Below, piece by piece: positions 31,554 through 44,465 of a stretch of 64,000 nt of DNA. The position numbers and the translations under genes are program-made. Numbering within the stretch: position 1 is the first letter of the stretch; the number at the start of each line of letters is the position of its first letter. The stretch spans positions 480,569,925 to 480,633,924 of the forward strand of contig CM041776.1 in assembly GCA_023374045.1 (NCBI GenBank). Direction: 5' to 3'. The DNA is from Limonium bicolor (lineage: Eukaryota; Streptophyta; Magnoliopsida; Caryophyllales; Plumbaginaceae). The notes under the pieces were generated by a model, which was not told where the DNA came from, did no database searches, and saw nothing but the letters and a program-made list of their open reading frames with translations.

Positions 31554-31565
31554 GCTCTGATACCA
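31554..31565 (-). other. Primer-binding site (tRNA-Met type) of the Gypsy-like element
   Basis: The minus strand reads TGGTATCAGAGC, the common plant retrotransposon primer-binding site complementary to initiator tRNA-Met. It starts 4 bases inside the LTR end (the LTR begins at 31570 on this strand). Confidence 0.8.
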
Positions 31566-31569
31566 CTTT

Positions 31570-34500
31570 TGTAACACCCCTCTCAATAATCACGGTATAA
31601 TCTCTCACGTAGCAATAAATAAAACGTCTCGCAGCGGAAAAATAAATAACAATTACAAAACTCACTCGGGTGTCACCGGCCGTTACTCGCCCATGCGAGC
31701 AACGCAGCCAAACAACATCCAACTTCCAATACAAATAAACTGTTAACCGCAGTGATAACGAGAAACTCCTATACATCACACTAAGTCCATAAACCATAAA
31801 CATCGACAAGTGAGCGTCTACCCAATCCTGAATACACAACCTTACCATAATACAATTCACCATCTTCATTGCTATACAACATCTCCAATTACCCTGTTCC
31901 TGCTCTTCAGCTCCGACAATGATCAACAACCTGTAATGGTATAGTATCAGCGATACACGCTGAGTATGCCGGGCCTGGACCCTAATGGTCACTTGTCATT
32001 TTAACCATCTTATTATTAGGTCGGTTTCATGCTTACCATTTTACAGTTATAAAATACTGTAATAAACATGTATAATACACATATTCATCCATCCAAATAT
32101 TCATAGATATTCAACCATCCATCCAATCCACAATCATTTAATAACACAATCCACAATTATATATCGAACGTATCGAACAATAAAAATAATGTACAATGTA
32201 CATTCGCCGTAGCGTACAGTGCTCATATTTAATTTACCTTAGCCTCGTAGGCTCCATCCAACCATCAACACACAATAAATAACCCCAAGTATAACCAATG
32301 AACAACAAAGCGAAACAACGAGAATAATAAACAAGTATTAAGTCTCGTCCATAGTATTGTTCGCCACTGTATAAGTCTCAATTGTTTTAGTTGTTCAGTT
32401 ATACCTAGTGACAATGTCTCGTTAAAACGACATGTCTCTAGTTACCCATATATTATGGCGGGTCACCCGGCAGTAGCCACTCCAACGGTAGAGTCTCCGA
32501 CCAACGAGCCATTCTAGCTCACGGGAAATTTTCTTGATACTTACGGACCCGTACGGGACATCCTGGTATCGTTTTTGTGATCACAGCGCGCGCACCAAGA
32601 GCCACATCCTCTTGGCTTTACTTCCATTCCATTAATTAATTAATTATACCATCGCATCGCATTACCAAAATCTTCTAACACAGCGACTAAGGTCATTAGT
32701 CCAATCCGGAGTCTGTAAACTCGAGATCCAGTGTTAGATACGAGAGCGGCGTATAGAAAGGCCAATGCTCCGTATAAAAGTCTCAGATAATATGTATATG
32801 TTATTATCATAGTGCTACAACGTTTTACTTACGTTCCTTATATCATATAAGATAGCACCATAGCCGCTAGTTCGTTTTATATATATGGTATATATACGAA
32901 CCAATACTGTTAACTCAACAACAGTAAATAATCAGCTATAAATATAGTTCATGCGTTTTAATTATCACATTCAGACAAACAATCTTATCACAGATCACAC
33001 AGATGTCTGAACTGAGGAAGCCCTCAGGGACAATCAGAGACACATAACAACATACAAGTTATATCAACCAAATCCGAGCCCAAGGAGCAACCTTAGGACA
33101 AACTCGGATCAAACCCTTTACATACGTTCACCCTGACTGTATTACGGTGGAGTATGAATCAGCAAGATCCTACGCTCCGTGTAGTCCGTTAGCTCGTCAA
33201 CATCCTTGTCAGAAGTATCTAAACGGTAATAAAACTATAAGTCAGTCTCCATGACTAACTACATCCGGTATTTCCGAATTATAAGTAACCCCGACAGTTC
33301 ACCCCTGTTTTCTACAGTTGTTTGTTACAGGTTTTTCTAAAACAGTCGGCTTTGTTACTTAAAATGCGTACGTCAAAACTATTTCAACTGTTAAGTTTAA
33401 TTCCTTATATTCTTTTAATCTTATCCACATCTAGTTTAGGTACGTAACCTATAGTTGCATGTACGCAGCATTCTATATTATATATTTTTTTCCATCATCC
33501 ATTATAATTCTTTGTATTTCATTACCCATTATCTTAGCAAAATTCATAGCCTATAGTTTGTAACTATATATTTTCCAAATAACCACCACCATTAAATCAC
33601 AAGGTTTTCAACCAAAATATATTTCCACCTTATATACATTATTCTTGTGTATGTATATATTTTTACCACGTAGGTAATTCTCATGAGTTTCATAAACTCT
33701 TGTATTTATGTTACTTTTATCATCTTTTATTGGATGATTATTCCCATTAGTTGTATTATATTATACAACTTATATTAAGATTATTATCCTAATATCATGT
33801 AACATCTTATGTTGTATAATTACAACTCCTAAGGTTTATTCCATAAACACCTTAGTTTATAAATCTCATTTATCTATAGTTTGTCACATTATTTTTATGT
33901 GAGTACCCTTCCTTATATTAATTCCATCTAAACCATATCATGTCATAACATTTATAACATTATAGACCTTAGTCTAAAATTCATCTTTCAACTCTTATTA
34001 ACTCAGTATAGCCCTTAACTTAATTTAAATTCTGTTTTGCCACATAACATTATGTAATGTTTATCCATATACTAATATCATACTATGTGATATTTTTATT
34101 CCCTTTAACTTATACCTATAGTTTTTATACAAACTATTTATTATTGCCTCTTAGGCACCATAAGAAAATCTTATTCTTTTCCATAAACCATAGTTTCCTT
34201 TATTTACAAAATCACCCCTTTCTTTTACCATGTTATATATACCATTTAATATAACATTTCTAACTTATAAAAGAGTTAACCTATGGTTAATTTTGTAAAT
34301 TCCGAACAGCCCTTGTGCTATTCTATAATTGCCATTTGGCCCTATTTATAACATATAGTTCTTCCATATCATTAAAACCATATTTTATACACATATCTTA
34401 ATAAATTCTCTTAATTCTAAAAATCCTCCAAATTTCACCAAAGGGTTATAAATTTCCTTATAACCCATATACTTTCAATATTACCATTCCACCATCTATT

Positions 34501-37202
34501 TTTCTCCAAAGTGTCATAATGACATTATAACTATATATTATACATATATAGTTCATTTAATTCCAAAATCCACCACATAAATTCCTAAAAATTCCTAATT
34601 CCCTGGGTGTTAAAAAATACCATTGTACACCCTTTATTTTCGGTAATAACATATTTTACCACCTATGTCATGAAAATATTACCTTAAGATACTATCTATT
34701 ATAACACCTTAAATAAGTTATTTAACTTATCTAATTTGGTCAAAACCAGCATATGGTCAAGGTTGACCACCTTAATATTTCCTTGACCACCAATTCCTTA
34801 AATTACGTTTAGTACCCAAACTTTCTAAAATTCACCATTTAACCCAAAAACTTATAAAATCAATCTTATAAACTTATTTTTACTCCTTTTTAACTCGAAT
34901 TTTCGGCCTTATTATTCTAAATCCCCCAAATTTAATTTAATTACATCTAAGACCCACTTCTTTTCGGTAATAATAGAATATCACCTAAACTTAAATAAAA
35001 ACTTGTAAATGCATAAATAAAATGGCCTAAAATACATGGCCTTATTACAAACATTTGCTCACAAAATAAATTACACATAAATGTCCCAAAATACATATAA
35101 AATTTCGGCCTCACAATATAATTTTCATTTATTTACCAAACTTCCACATAATGTCTTAAATTTGACATTTATGCTTGTTTAATTAGTTATAAAATTTATT
35201 AAGCCATTCCTTAATCATTTTAAGGTCAAACAAGACCTTATTTCACCTCTTCACTCACGGCAATTAATTAGGAATAGCTTAAACTTGTATTAATGTAACA
35301 AGTTAAGGTTTTAAGTAATTTATACCTTGATTTAACCTAGATAGAACCTTGTTTGGTTCGGCCACCTTAGGTAGAAATTCTCCACAGCTTGTTTTACATG
35401 TTTTCAAACAGAGAACAAGGCCTAGTTAGTCTCCAAGCAAGATCTAACCATAAGAAGTAATTTAATGTAAGATTTAAGGCAAAAATCACCTTAAGAATGC
35501 AAGGAGAGTTCAAGATGGTTTCGGCCTGAATCAAACACACCACAAGGTGTTAGATCCACCATATTGACATAGGAAATAGCTAGATCTCAACAAACTACCT
35601 TGTTATTAGGTTTTACCTTGGAAAAATGCCTTAAAAGAGGGTATTTCCTTTGGATCTCGGCCACCTTTGCTCCAAATGGCTAACCAACAGATTCCACATG
35701 AAAAGGAGAAGAAGATGAGGCTATGACCAAAGTTTCACAGCCGAACTTGAAGGGAATCAAAAGTTATGAGCTTAAAGCACATTTTTTACCTTAAATGGTC
35801 AAGACTTGAACTTCCCTCCTTAGATCTGGTTATGTACGAAACCAACACTTCCTTTAACCTCCAAATCACTCTACATAGATGTAAAGAAAAGGTTGGAGTG
35901 TAGATCAATCGAAAAAGGAGAGAAAAATGAAGAAAATGGGCATTTTTATGCCTTAAGAGCTTACCTAGAGCTTGAGATCTCATCAATGGTGCTTGGGAAC
36001 CTTACCTACGGTGGAGGGGAGCCAAAGAGAGCTCAAGGAGTGAGCCATCTCGGCTGAAGAGAAGGAATGAAGGGGAAAGACCTAATATTGCCTTAAAGCA
36101 CCTTTTTGCATTTTTTTATGATTTCCTTGCTTTGATGACTCATCAAGTCTGTTTGTAATTGATAATTGATGAGTAATTTCGGTGGAGACAAGAAGGGGGC
36201 AGCCATGTATGATTGAAGGGAGTGGGTGAATTATTTGATTCCAATTTGAATGAATAATGGACTAATATGTTACTTTAATCCATTATTGTAAGGTGAGTCA
36301 CTCTCCTTGTCTTGTTCCTACATGGAGCACCGTAATGCAAGGGAAAGGAGGAGCAATTGAAGGCTCCAAAACCGGCTGGCATCACATGGGGTGAGGTAAG
36401 TGGAACCCACCTTTTTGTTTTATAAGGTAAAGTTTGTTTTTTTGTTTTTTATGCAAAAGTAAAGTAGCTTATTTAATTGTCACATGTCTCTTGTCTCTTG
36501 GTCTGTTAAGAGACTTAATTATCTGATTTTATGTAGTCCATTTCGTGGTCAATGGTCAACATTGACCAACTTAGTCAATGTTGACCCAAACGGCCCCACA
36601 TTAGGGTTTTATTAATATTTTAATATTAAATTTGTAAAAATCCGTAAATTTCTGGAATTAAATTCCTAATATCATATAATATGATATTTTATTATATTTA
36701 AAGGTAATTATAACCTTTTAGCCCATTTAAAACCAATTTAAAAGGCGATTACACAAAAACGTGCTTTAAGGAGTTTTAGTGCACATTTTGTGTTGCCTGG
36801 TGTTTCTGAGCTCTGTTTTCTTTGACAACGGTCTTGTTGTGTTCCTTACATGATATTTGATCATGTAATTCAATTTTATATCATTTAGAGGTCATTAGAC
36901 CTTTAAGGTTTCTTAGAGCACATTTTTGCCCTTTTTGACCTTGAAGCATGAAAGTGCTTTTTCTTTGTGTTGGAGTGTTGCCCAACAATTGTAATATGTT
37001 TATTAATGTGTTAATATGCTTAGGACAAATTTTTAGGTCCTACATATTCATTTGGGTATTTATTTACCCTTAACAGTCAAAGGTGCAACATCTCATTTTG
37101 TGTTGACCATTGTTGTTCTAAGTTGACTTTTTAAGGCATGTTTAGGCCTTAATTAATGTGATTAGATATTTAATCCATGTTTAATAAGTTTGGGGTATTT
37201 CA
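31570..37202 (-). mobile_element. 5' LTR (about 5.6 kb) of the minus-oriented Gypsy-like element
   Basis: On this strand it opens TGTAACACCCCTC and closes GGGGTATTTCA, so the minus-strand LTR is TGAAATACCCC...GGGTGTTACA, with the TG/CA ends of an LTR. The same two ends bound the LTRs at 44466 and 54263, and a CTCGCAGCGGA block near the start is shared. The sequence is AT-rich, non-coding and unusually long; part of the excess over the 4.2-kb relatives may be insertions. Its outer edge lies inside a Tnp2 gene, so this element inserted into a CACTA transposon. The matching 3' LTR is not in the window. Confidence 0.68.
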
Positions 37203-40200
37203 TTACCCAACACAAACTGATCTTCCTTATTAGTTGTAACACGTGAAAGATCAACTAAAATAAGTCCTTTATCATTTTGGAGTCCATGTCGGTTGTCCAC
37301 CCAATTGCAGCGGAACAATAGAAACAAATCAATGTGATAGTTTAGTTCCCATATTTCCTCTATCACACCATAATACCAACTACTACTGCTCATTGGTTGA
37401 ACCTGGTTACCTAGACCATATTCAGTCACCGATGCTTCAATTTTTACCCCACTGTTCTGATGTATTGATTTAGCATCTTGGCGTGCAGTGTTGTATGTGC
37501 ATCCATTAATGTCATACCCTTCAAACAATACAACATCTGTTCCAGAACCAACAGCTAGACATCTGATTTCTTCACTAACATCTTCGGGGTTCAATGAAGC
37601 TTGCTCAAACACATATTCCTTAAACCATTGGACGAATACTCGATTTTGTTCTTTTTTAAGCCAGATACGGTTTTTGGTAGGGTTTTGTCGACTCAACTCA
37701 GCAATGTGAATATCGAAGTAGGGTTCAACAACCTCAAGGTGTTGTAGTACAAACAAATGTGCCTGATTAATAAGATCACGAGAGATACGAACAACCTTTT
37801 TGCCAATAACTCCTTTACCCTCAAATCTACCATGGTGACGTGGTTTGGGAATACCAATTGACTCTGCATCGTTCAAATAACTTGTTACGAATTCTGTGAC
37901 TTCCTCAGTCACTGTTGCTTCGATGATACTGCCTTCCGGTCTATATCTGTTTTTCATTCTACCCTTCAGAATCCTCATATATCGTTTGAAAGGATACATG
38001 TAACGTAAGTAGACCGGACCACAATATTTGATCTCTCGGACAATATGCACAACTAAATGCACCATTATGTCGAAGAAAGATGGTGGGAAATAAATCTCAA
38101 GCTGGCATATTGTCACAAAAATTTCATGTTGCAGATCATCGAGGGTGTCTGAGTCAATTGCCTTGCAGCAGACAGCGTTGAAGAAGAAACATAATCGAGT
38201 TAGAGCATTTATGACATTTTCTAGTAATATCCCTCGTATTGCAACTGGAAGAAGATGCAACATTAACACATGATAATCATGAGATTTCATTCCTAACAGT
38301 TTCAAATCCTTCATAGAAACTAGGTTCTTCCAGTTTGAAGAGTACCCAGATGGTACCTTCAATGTGTGCAAACACTTGCAAAAACTTAATTTTTCACTCT
38401 TAGAGAGGGTATAACACGCATGAGGTAGATATGTTTGCTTCTCATCCTCTATTGGGTGTAGTTCTTTCTATATGCGCAACTCTTGCATATCTCTCCTCAC
38501 CTTCAATCCGTCTTTCGTCTTGCCAGGTATGTTGAGCAAAGTACCACACACTGCCTCACCGACGTTCTTCACAATGTGCATGATATCCAAACAATGTCGA
38601 ACAGGCAGATGCCACCAATACGGTAGATCCCAAAAAATGGAACGTTTTTTCCAAATGTTCTTCGACGGCTTGGATGTGTTTCCAAAGACATTTTCAATGT
38701 CTTTTACCTTTGCATACACTTCCTCTGAATTCAAAGGCAGACGAGCCACACGAGTCTCGGGCTCATTGTTGAACAGCTTTCGCTTTCTCGAACGGTAAGG
38801 ATGGTCTACTGGAAGAAACCGTCGATGACACATATAAACATTTTTGCCGCAGTGCTTCAGACGATCTGAACATGTGTCATCCTCACATACCGGACACGCT
38901 TTGAATCCTTTCACCGAGTATCCTGACAAGTTCCCATAGGCAGGAAAGTCGTTAACAGTATAGAACAACATCGCCTTCAGTGTGAAAATTTCTTTCGCAT
39001 GAGCATCATATACCACTGTCCCTTCATTCCACAAAAGTTCAGATCGTCGATCAATGGTGCAAGATATACGTCAATGTTATGACCAGGTTGCTTTGGACCA
39101 GAAATTAGGAGTGATAACATAATGTATTTTCGTTTCATGCACAACCATGACGGTAAATTGTAGATCACTAGTAGCACCGGCCAAGTGTTGTGCTGACTGC
39201 TCAACGTGCCATACGGGTTCATCCCATCGGTACACAATCCAAGTCTCAGATTCCTATCCTCATCCCCAAAATGATGTTTGAATTTTCTGTTGATATTTCT
39301 CCACTGAGGTCCTTCTGCAGGATGTCTTAATTTTTCATCGATTTTTCTACCATCTGCGTGCCATCGTAAGTTCTTTGCATCTTTTGGGTTGGCAAACAAC
39401 CGTTTGAATCTAGGAATTATCGGCAAGTACCACAATAATTTCACTGGACGATTTTTTTTCTGAAAGGAGGAATCCTCATCCTTGTCCTTGTACCGGGACA
39501 ATAAACATTTAGGACACTTGTCTAGATGTTCGTATTCACCCCTATAAAGCACACAGTTATTTGGGCAAGCATGAATCTTTTTATATTCAACTCCCATTGG
39601 ACACATCCATTTCTTTGCCACGTAGGTGGATGTAGGAAGACCATTCTCATCAGGAAGCATATCATGTATCAGCTCTAGAAATGACGTGAAACACTTGTCA
39701 CCAACTCCATATTTCCCCTTTAAGTTGAACAAATTAAGTACAGCAGTCAATTTTGTGTATTTAACGTATGAAGGGTACAAAGATGTCTTTGATGCGCCCA
39801 ACAATCTTTGATACTCTTCCGGCTTATCCACAAAAGTATCCGCAACATTTTCTAACATTTCATCCATTTGCTCATCATGGTGAGTGGTCTCGCTGTCATC
39901 GAATCCTGAATCACTTAACGGTACCGACTCATTGATGGTATTGAAGGTGTGGGCGGTACTTGCGTAACGTGGATCATGAGCACTTGATGATGTTGAAGCA
40001 CTAGCTGCAACAGTTTCTCCATGAAAATTCCATCTTCTGTAATGTGGCATGAATCCACGGGACTTAAGATGAAATCTAATTTCCTCAATGTCTTCATATT
40101 TCCTTACGACCCCACAGTCAACACAAGGACATGAAATATTATCCGCCTTTGTTCTGTCCTTGTGTTGCACTGCCGCTTTGAGAAACACTTTCAGCTTCTC

Positions 40201-40255
40201 ATCAAAATAGTGATCCCCTCGATAACCGTACATCTAGTCACGCTCCATTCTATAT
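37203..40255 (-). pseudogene. Tnp2-type CACTA transposase pseudogene
   Basis: Closely related to the transposase at 20363-23641, in reverse orientation. Read from 40255 down: the start (MERD) is followed at once by a TAG where the other copy has Trp, then MYGYRGDHYFDEKL. The N-terminal domain, Tnp2 core (LRLGLCTDGMNPYGTLSSQH, SGPKQPGHNIDVYLAPLIDD, CPVCEDDTCSDRLKHC), DUF4218-like (FFNAVCCKAID, YMYPFKRYM) and part of the DUF4216-like block are all present. Defects: the nonsense codon above; a 1-base deletion near 39040 (LNFCG for LKLLW); a second TAG at about 38470 (RI-stop-KELHP, where the other copy has RIRKELHP); and loss of the C-terminus at 37203, where the Gypsy-like LTR begins. Unlike the other copy, it keeps the normal frame in the YLPIIPRFKRLFANPK stretch. 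Confidence 0.92.
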
Positions 40256-42717
40256 GTGAAAACAAAACAATGTTAAGATTGATTTGTCTTTCAGTTTTGT
40301 CTGCATTTGTATATGGAGCATGTTTCTACTGGATGTACGGTTGCAACCAAACTCAGCACTACTCTATGGTTACAACCTAACTAACGTAGCCTAAGTACTC
40401 TAACGTTCCAACGTAACTAATCTAGCCTTATTCTATCAATTCTAACACATTTAATTTAACTTCAACAAATCATTGCATTATTAAAACAAAAAATAAAGTT
40501 TCATTACTTACTTGTTTTAAGGTTGTACAGAGGGGGAAGCTAGGAGACTGCTTTGTTGATGGGCTGGGAAAGTACTGGTACAAATCCAATAGCAGATTCA
40601 GAAGACCTGACAAAGAAAAGTAAAGATTGTTATACACAAATAACAAATAAAATTAATTAATAAGACTAATACGATTCTAGAAAAAATTCGGCATGACCTT
40701 TGCGTAATCGTGTTAATCACATGCTTATCATTAAGCATTCACCAACATCTTATTTACCACGATAAATAAATTCAACAATTGACAGCAACAATCCTTATTC
40801 ACAATCACTCAATATTAACCACAACCACTTTTTCACAATAATTAATTAAACAAACAAAGAGAAAACATAGATGAAGATGTTACCTTTTCACTCTTACTCC
40901 ACAGTAGAAGAAATGAGGAAGAAGAAGTAGAGACCACCCCAATTACTGCAGACAGCGGGGAAGCAAGAAAATAATATTAGAGGGGGCAAGAAAACCATTA
41001 TTATAAGCATTATCATATTAAGAAAATAAAAAAGAGAAAAAAATAGATGATATTATTACCTTTACGCTCATGCTGCACAACAGAAGCAATGAGGAAGAAA
41101 GAGACATAGAGACCACCCCAATTACTGCAGACAGCGGTGAAGCAAGGTAATAATATTAGGGGGGCAAGAAACCTATTACTACAAGCATTATCATATTAAG
41201 CACGTATATACTGCAATGTAATGGGAGAACATAGATATTATAAAGTTATAGATCTTACCACTTTATTAATGTGAAACTTGAAGTTAATTTTTTAAATAGT
41301 TTGAGAATTAAGAACAAAATGATTTGTAGTTATTCTTTTTCTTTTCATAGTAGTTTTATTTACCATTTCAATTTATATGAATTTAAGTTATAAATTTGTT
41401 AGATATGAATTGTTTTAATACCGTACAAGCTGCTCGCAGTTTAAAGGCGTTTAATTAACATCTGTTTCAGCTCTATTTATTTATTTGTACTGTTAGTGTG
41501 CTGCTTGTTATGCAGTATATCTCCTCTGTTTTATTTGAGTTAACATTTTTTGTTACATTTTTCTTACTTCCGACGCTCTTCTTTCTCTTATAAGGGTTGT
41601 AACTTTTTTCAAGGCTCTTTGCCAAAAAAGTAATACAGTATACCAGTATTACTTTGATTTCAGCACCGAATTAATCATTTCAAATTTGTCTAAAACAACA
41701 TATTAAGCTAGTTTTTTTCAGGATTTTTTAATTAATAGTCTATTTTTTTGCAGGAATTATGTAAAATTATAATAGTCAACAACATATATACATATGAATT
41801 CAAACTTTTTCATGTCAACATACGACTTATATATGGTTTATGATATTGGTATCATGTAGTCATTATGTAATGAATTCAACGTATAACGTTTAGATCTAAT
41901 TAGTTTAGTAACAAAATTCATATACAATAAATCTATTAAAACTTGTTTTGAATTACAAACTTGTTTATTGCATCTATATAATGAAAAGTTAAAACTTATA
42001 GTGTGGAAAAAAATAATAAATTATAAAATGGTATATAATACTTGAACTAAGTTATTTTATATAGTAGATGTTTATATGCATTATTTGTATATTGATTTGC
42101 AATTTTTATTTTTTAATATCTTTCATAGTTTCATAGTCATGTTTAAAATTCTAGTTCTATATTTATATAATTAAATTTATCATCCGTATCATTAACCCCG
42201 TTTTATCCGTATCCGTACTTCCGTATCGCATATTTATATAACTAAACTCCCGTACCGTTTTTTACAACTTTGGGTTGTATGCAGAGGGCACAAACAGCAA
42301 AAATATCAACTCAGGCATTTTATCGAACACCTTATATGCACAACTATTTATACTTGTTCAATAATCTATCTATATTCAAATTATGCACACACAACTAAAC
42401 TAACAATCAATAACTATATTACAACTAGTTATTCAATCAACAAGACAATAATTAACATATTTCGAAGTTACAAATCGGAATTCGAACCTAGGGTTCCCGC
42501 AGCACCGACGATCGACGCCTGCGACCAGGAACGACTTGCGATGGCGACGGCAACGGCGGCGGTGAACGATGGTGGCGCGCGCGGAAGGAGAAGGTGGCGG
42601 TGGTGGTGGCGGAGTCGCAGGCGTCGAGAGGAAATCGCCGTCGCCTTCTTCGTTCTCGCGAGATTACAGAAGAGAATGAAGAGGAGAAGACGAAGTGGAG
42701 CCGATTTGGGGAAATAA
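40256..42717 (-). promoter_or_regulatory. Leader/intron region of the second CACTA element
   Basis: 42480-42715 is GC-rich with GGTGGCGG repeats, matching in position the GC-rich first exon of the first element. A block of about 180 bp containing 'accaccccaattactgcagacagcgg' is tandemly duplicated (about 40890-41035 and 41070-41200), which would duplicate a leader exon. 41210-42460 is AT-rich and featureless. No protein-coding exon was recognised. Confidence 0.5.
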
Positions 42718-42962
42718 AACAACTCTATCGCAGCGGTTCCTAATAAGAACCGCTGAGATAGGTCTGTAAAAAAGACCTATCTCAGCGGTTCTTAGTAGGA
42801 ACCGCTGCGATAGAGTTGTTTTTTTTAACGACCCTAGCGCAGCGGTTGTTACTTACAACCGCTGAGATAGGTGTGCGGGATTTTTAAAAACGGCCTATCT
42901 CAGCGGTTGTTTTTACAACCGCTGCAGTAGGTGCGCTGCGATAGACCATTTTTCTACTAGTG
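42718..42962. repeat. Subterminal inverted repeats of the second CACTA element
   Basis: 42718-42820 is an almost perfect hairpin: 48-bp arms with one mismatch and a 7-base loop, built from two copies each of CAGCGGTT and AACCGCTG. A second inverted pair (about 42838-42870 and 42893-42930) follows before the CACTA terminus. Confidence 0.8.
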
Positions 42963-44465
42963 GTGGTAACGTACCAATAAGGTACCCCACGTATGTATAC
43001 ATGTGGTGTACGAAACACGGGAAGTAGTCAGCTCCGTTCTACGGACCATAAGTGAATTCAAACCGGAAGAGTTGGACACCTTGAACAGTCGAAGGAACTC
43101 AGATTAGCTTACAAGCTAAGGAGTCAAGAATACACTCCAGAAGAACGATTAAGAGTTAGGAAGTGCGAGAAGCACTAGTAATTGATCAAAGACATTGGAT
43201 ATGTCTCAAGGATTTAAAAACAAAAGCATGAAATAGCCGGAATGGATACCAGTCTAAGCACAGTGAGGTAAATGCCTAGCGGGAGCACCTCAATGTTCAA
43301 TGGATGGGATGGGATTCCCAGAACAACCACCATAAATACCCGGGGTGATCATCTAAGGTACCGGAGGATACCGATCACCACCGAAGAAAATACCAAACCG
43401 GTTAAAACCTTAAGGGAAGTACACATGGCCTACCCTAGGAACGGGAGACCTTATAACCCTAAATGGACAGTTTGGAATCCAGAATCGCAATGCGGAGTAA
43501 ACTGAATACACTCAAATGCTAGCTGGATGTAACTGCATAATCAACAACACCCAGGAGCAATCCATAAAGGGTATCAAAGTCAACATAGTTGAACAAAGTG
43601 TCGTAATAAGAGCACCAAAGCTATAACGAACACTCGGTTAGAACACCGAAGGGATCCCACTTACCCAGGGGATACCCTGAATTATTGCGAGGTACCAATC
43701 AATACCAAGAGACTTAAAGGGAATCCAACGAACGGAAGCGTGATGCGATGATCTTACCATGGAGCCCAATGTTACCTCCAAACCATTTGAAGGTATAAGG
43801 AGAAGTAATACTTGAAAACAGCCTAAAATGAGCAGAACTCTAGGAAACACGGCTAGTAAGCCATGAACCTACTACAATGCATAATCCAATGGTTGCAAAC
43901 CCATTGTGAACTATATGGAGAGTTGCCAAGAACGGCACCAGTGAAGACGGTATAATAAACAACGAACAAGGATACCTCTCGTTAAGGTGGTACCACAAGA
44001 GCGGTGAACATACAAATCCCAAAGAAGAGGATACCGTCAATAAAAGTCTGAAAAATATATCCCTTTCAGAACTCCCAATGTAGTGAAGCTTGAGCATACA
44101 AGTATTGCCCAGCAATGTGGAAATAAGCTATTATAGCAATTGTTGGAACCGAAGAGTAATCAGTTAAGAAGAAATACCGTATGTGGAAGGTGAAGTGGAA
44201 AATCAATAACACTCAAGGAGCTTAGAGATATAAAGAATATCATATTCTAAAATCAGCCAAGTAAACGACAACCCATAGTATAAATGGTGGAAATGCATGA
44301 TCTGAAGCTAGCAACAGCGGATGTCATGTAAACCAATACTGTAGAATCAGTAAGAACATGGTGCGCAGCAAGCAACCAATACATGTGAATAAATCATGCA
44401 ATGAGATGAAGTTGATGAATAAAGATGGTAGACAGACCGAGAAACAAGGAATCAATATTCATTCC
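42963..44465 (+). mobile_element. Plus-oriented fragment of a Gypsy-related internal region
   Basis: This stretch is, in reverse complement, a diverged copy of about 51300-52800. Shared blocks include 'ggtaccccacgtatgt', 'cacgggaagtagtcagctcc', 'aggaagtgc' and 'agacattgg(t/a)tatgtctca', in the same order. It is an older relative in opposite orientation, cut on the left by the CACTA terminus and on the right by the LTR at 44466. The open frame at 43272-43505 matches no family I know. Confidence 0.68.

Larger units (their letters stand above)
37203..42962 (-). mobile_element. Second CACTA element, truncated, 'CAGCGGTT' family
   Basis: The right edge ends TTTTTCTACTAGTG at 42962, i.e. CACTAGTAGAAAAATGG on the minus strand. 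Leftward come subterminal repeats with CTATCTCAGCGGTT (42718-42950), a GC-rich leader, introns and the broken transposase. This is the same order as in the first element. Everything 3' of the Tnp2 break, including the accessory gene and the other terminus, is missing. The subterminal core (CAGCGGTT) differs by one base from the other element's CGGCGGTT. Confidence 0.82.

Noticed and set aside
31554..31565. A tRNA gene fragment
   Set aside because: The 12-base match is the primer-binding site complementary to tRNA-Met next to an LTR; there is no cloverleaf around it.
42468..42722. 84-aa minus-strand frame with an Arg/Ala-rich sequence in the second CACTA leader
   Set aside because: It lies in the GC-rich leader beside the subterminal repeats; the low-complexity composition and lack of a counterpart in the first element argue for untranslated sequence.
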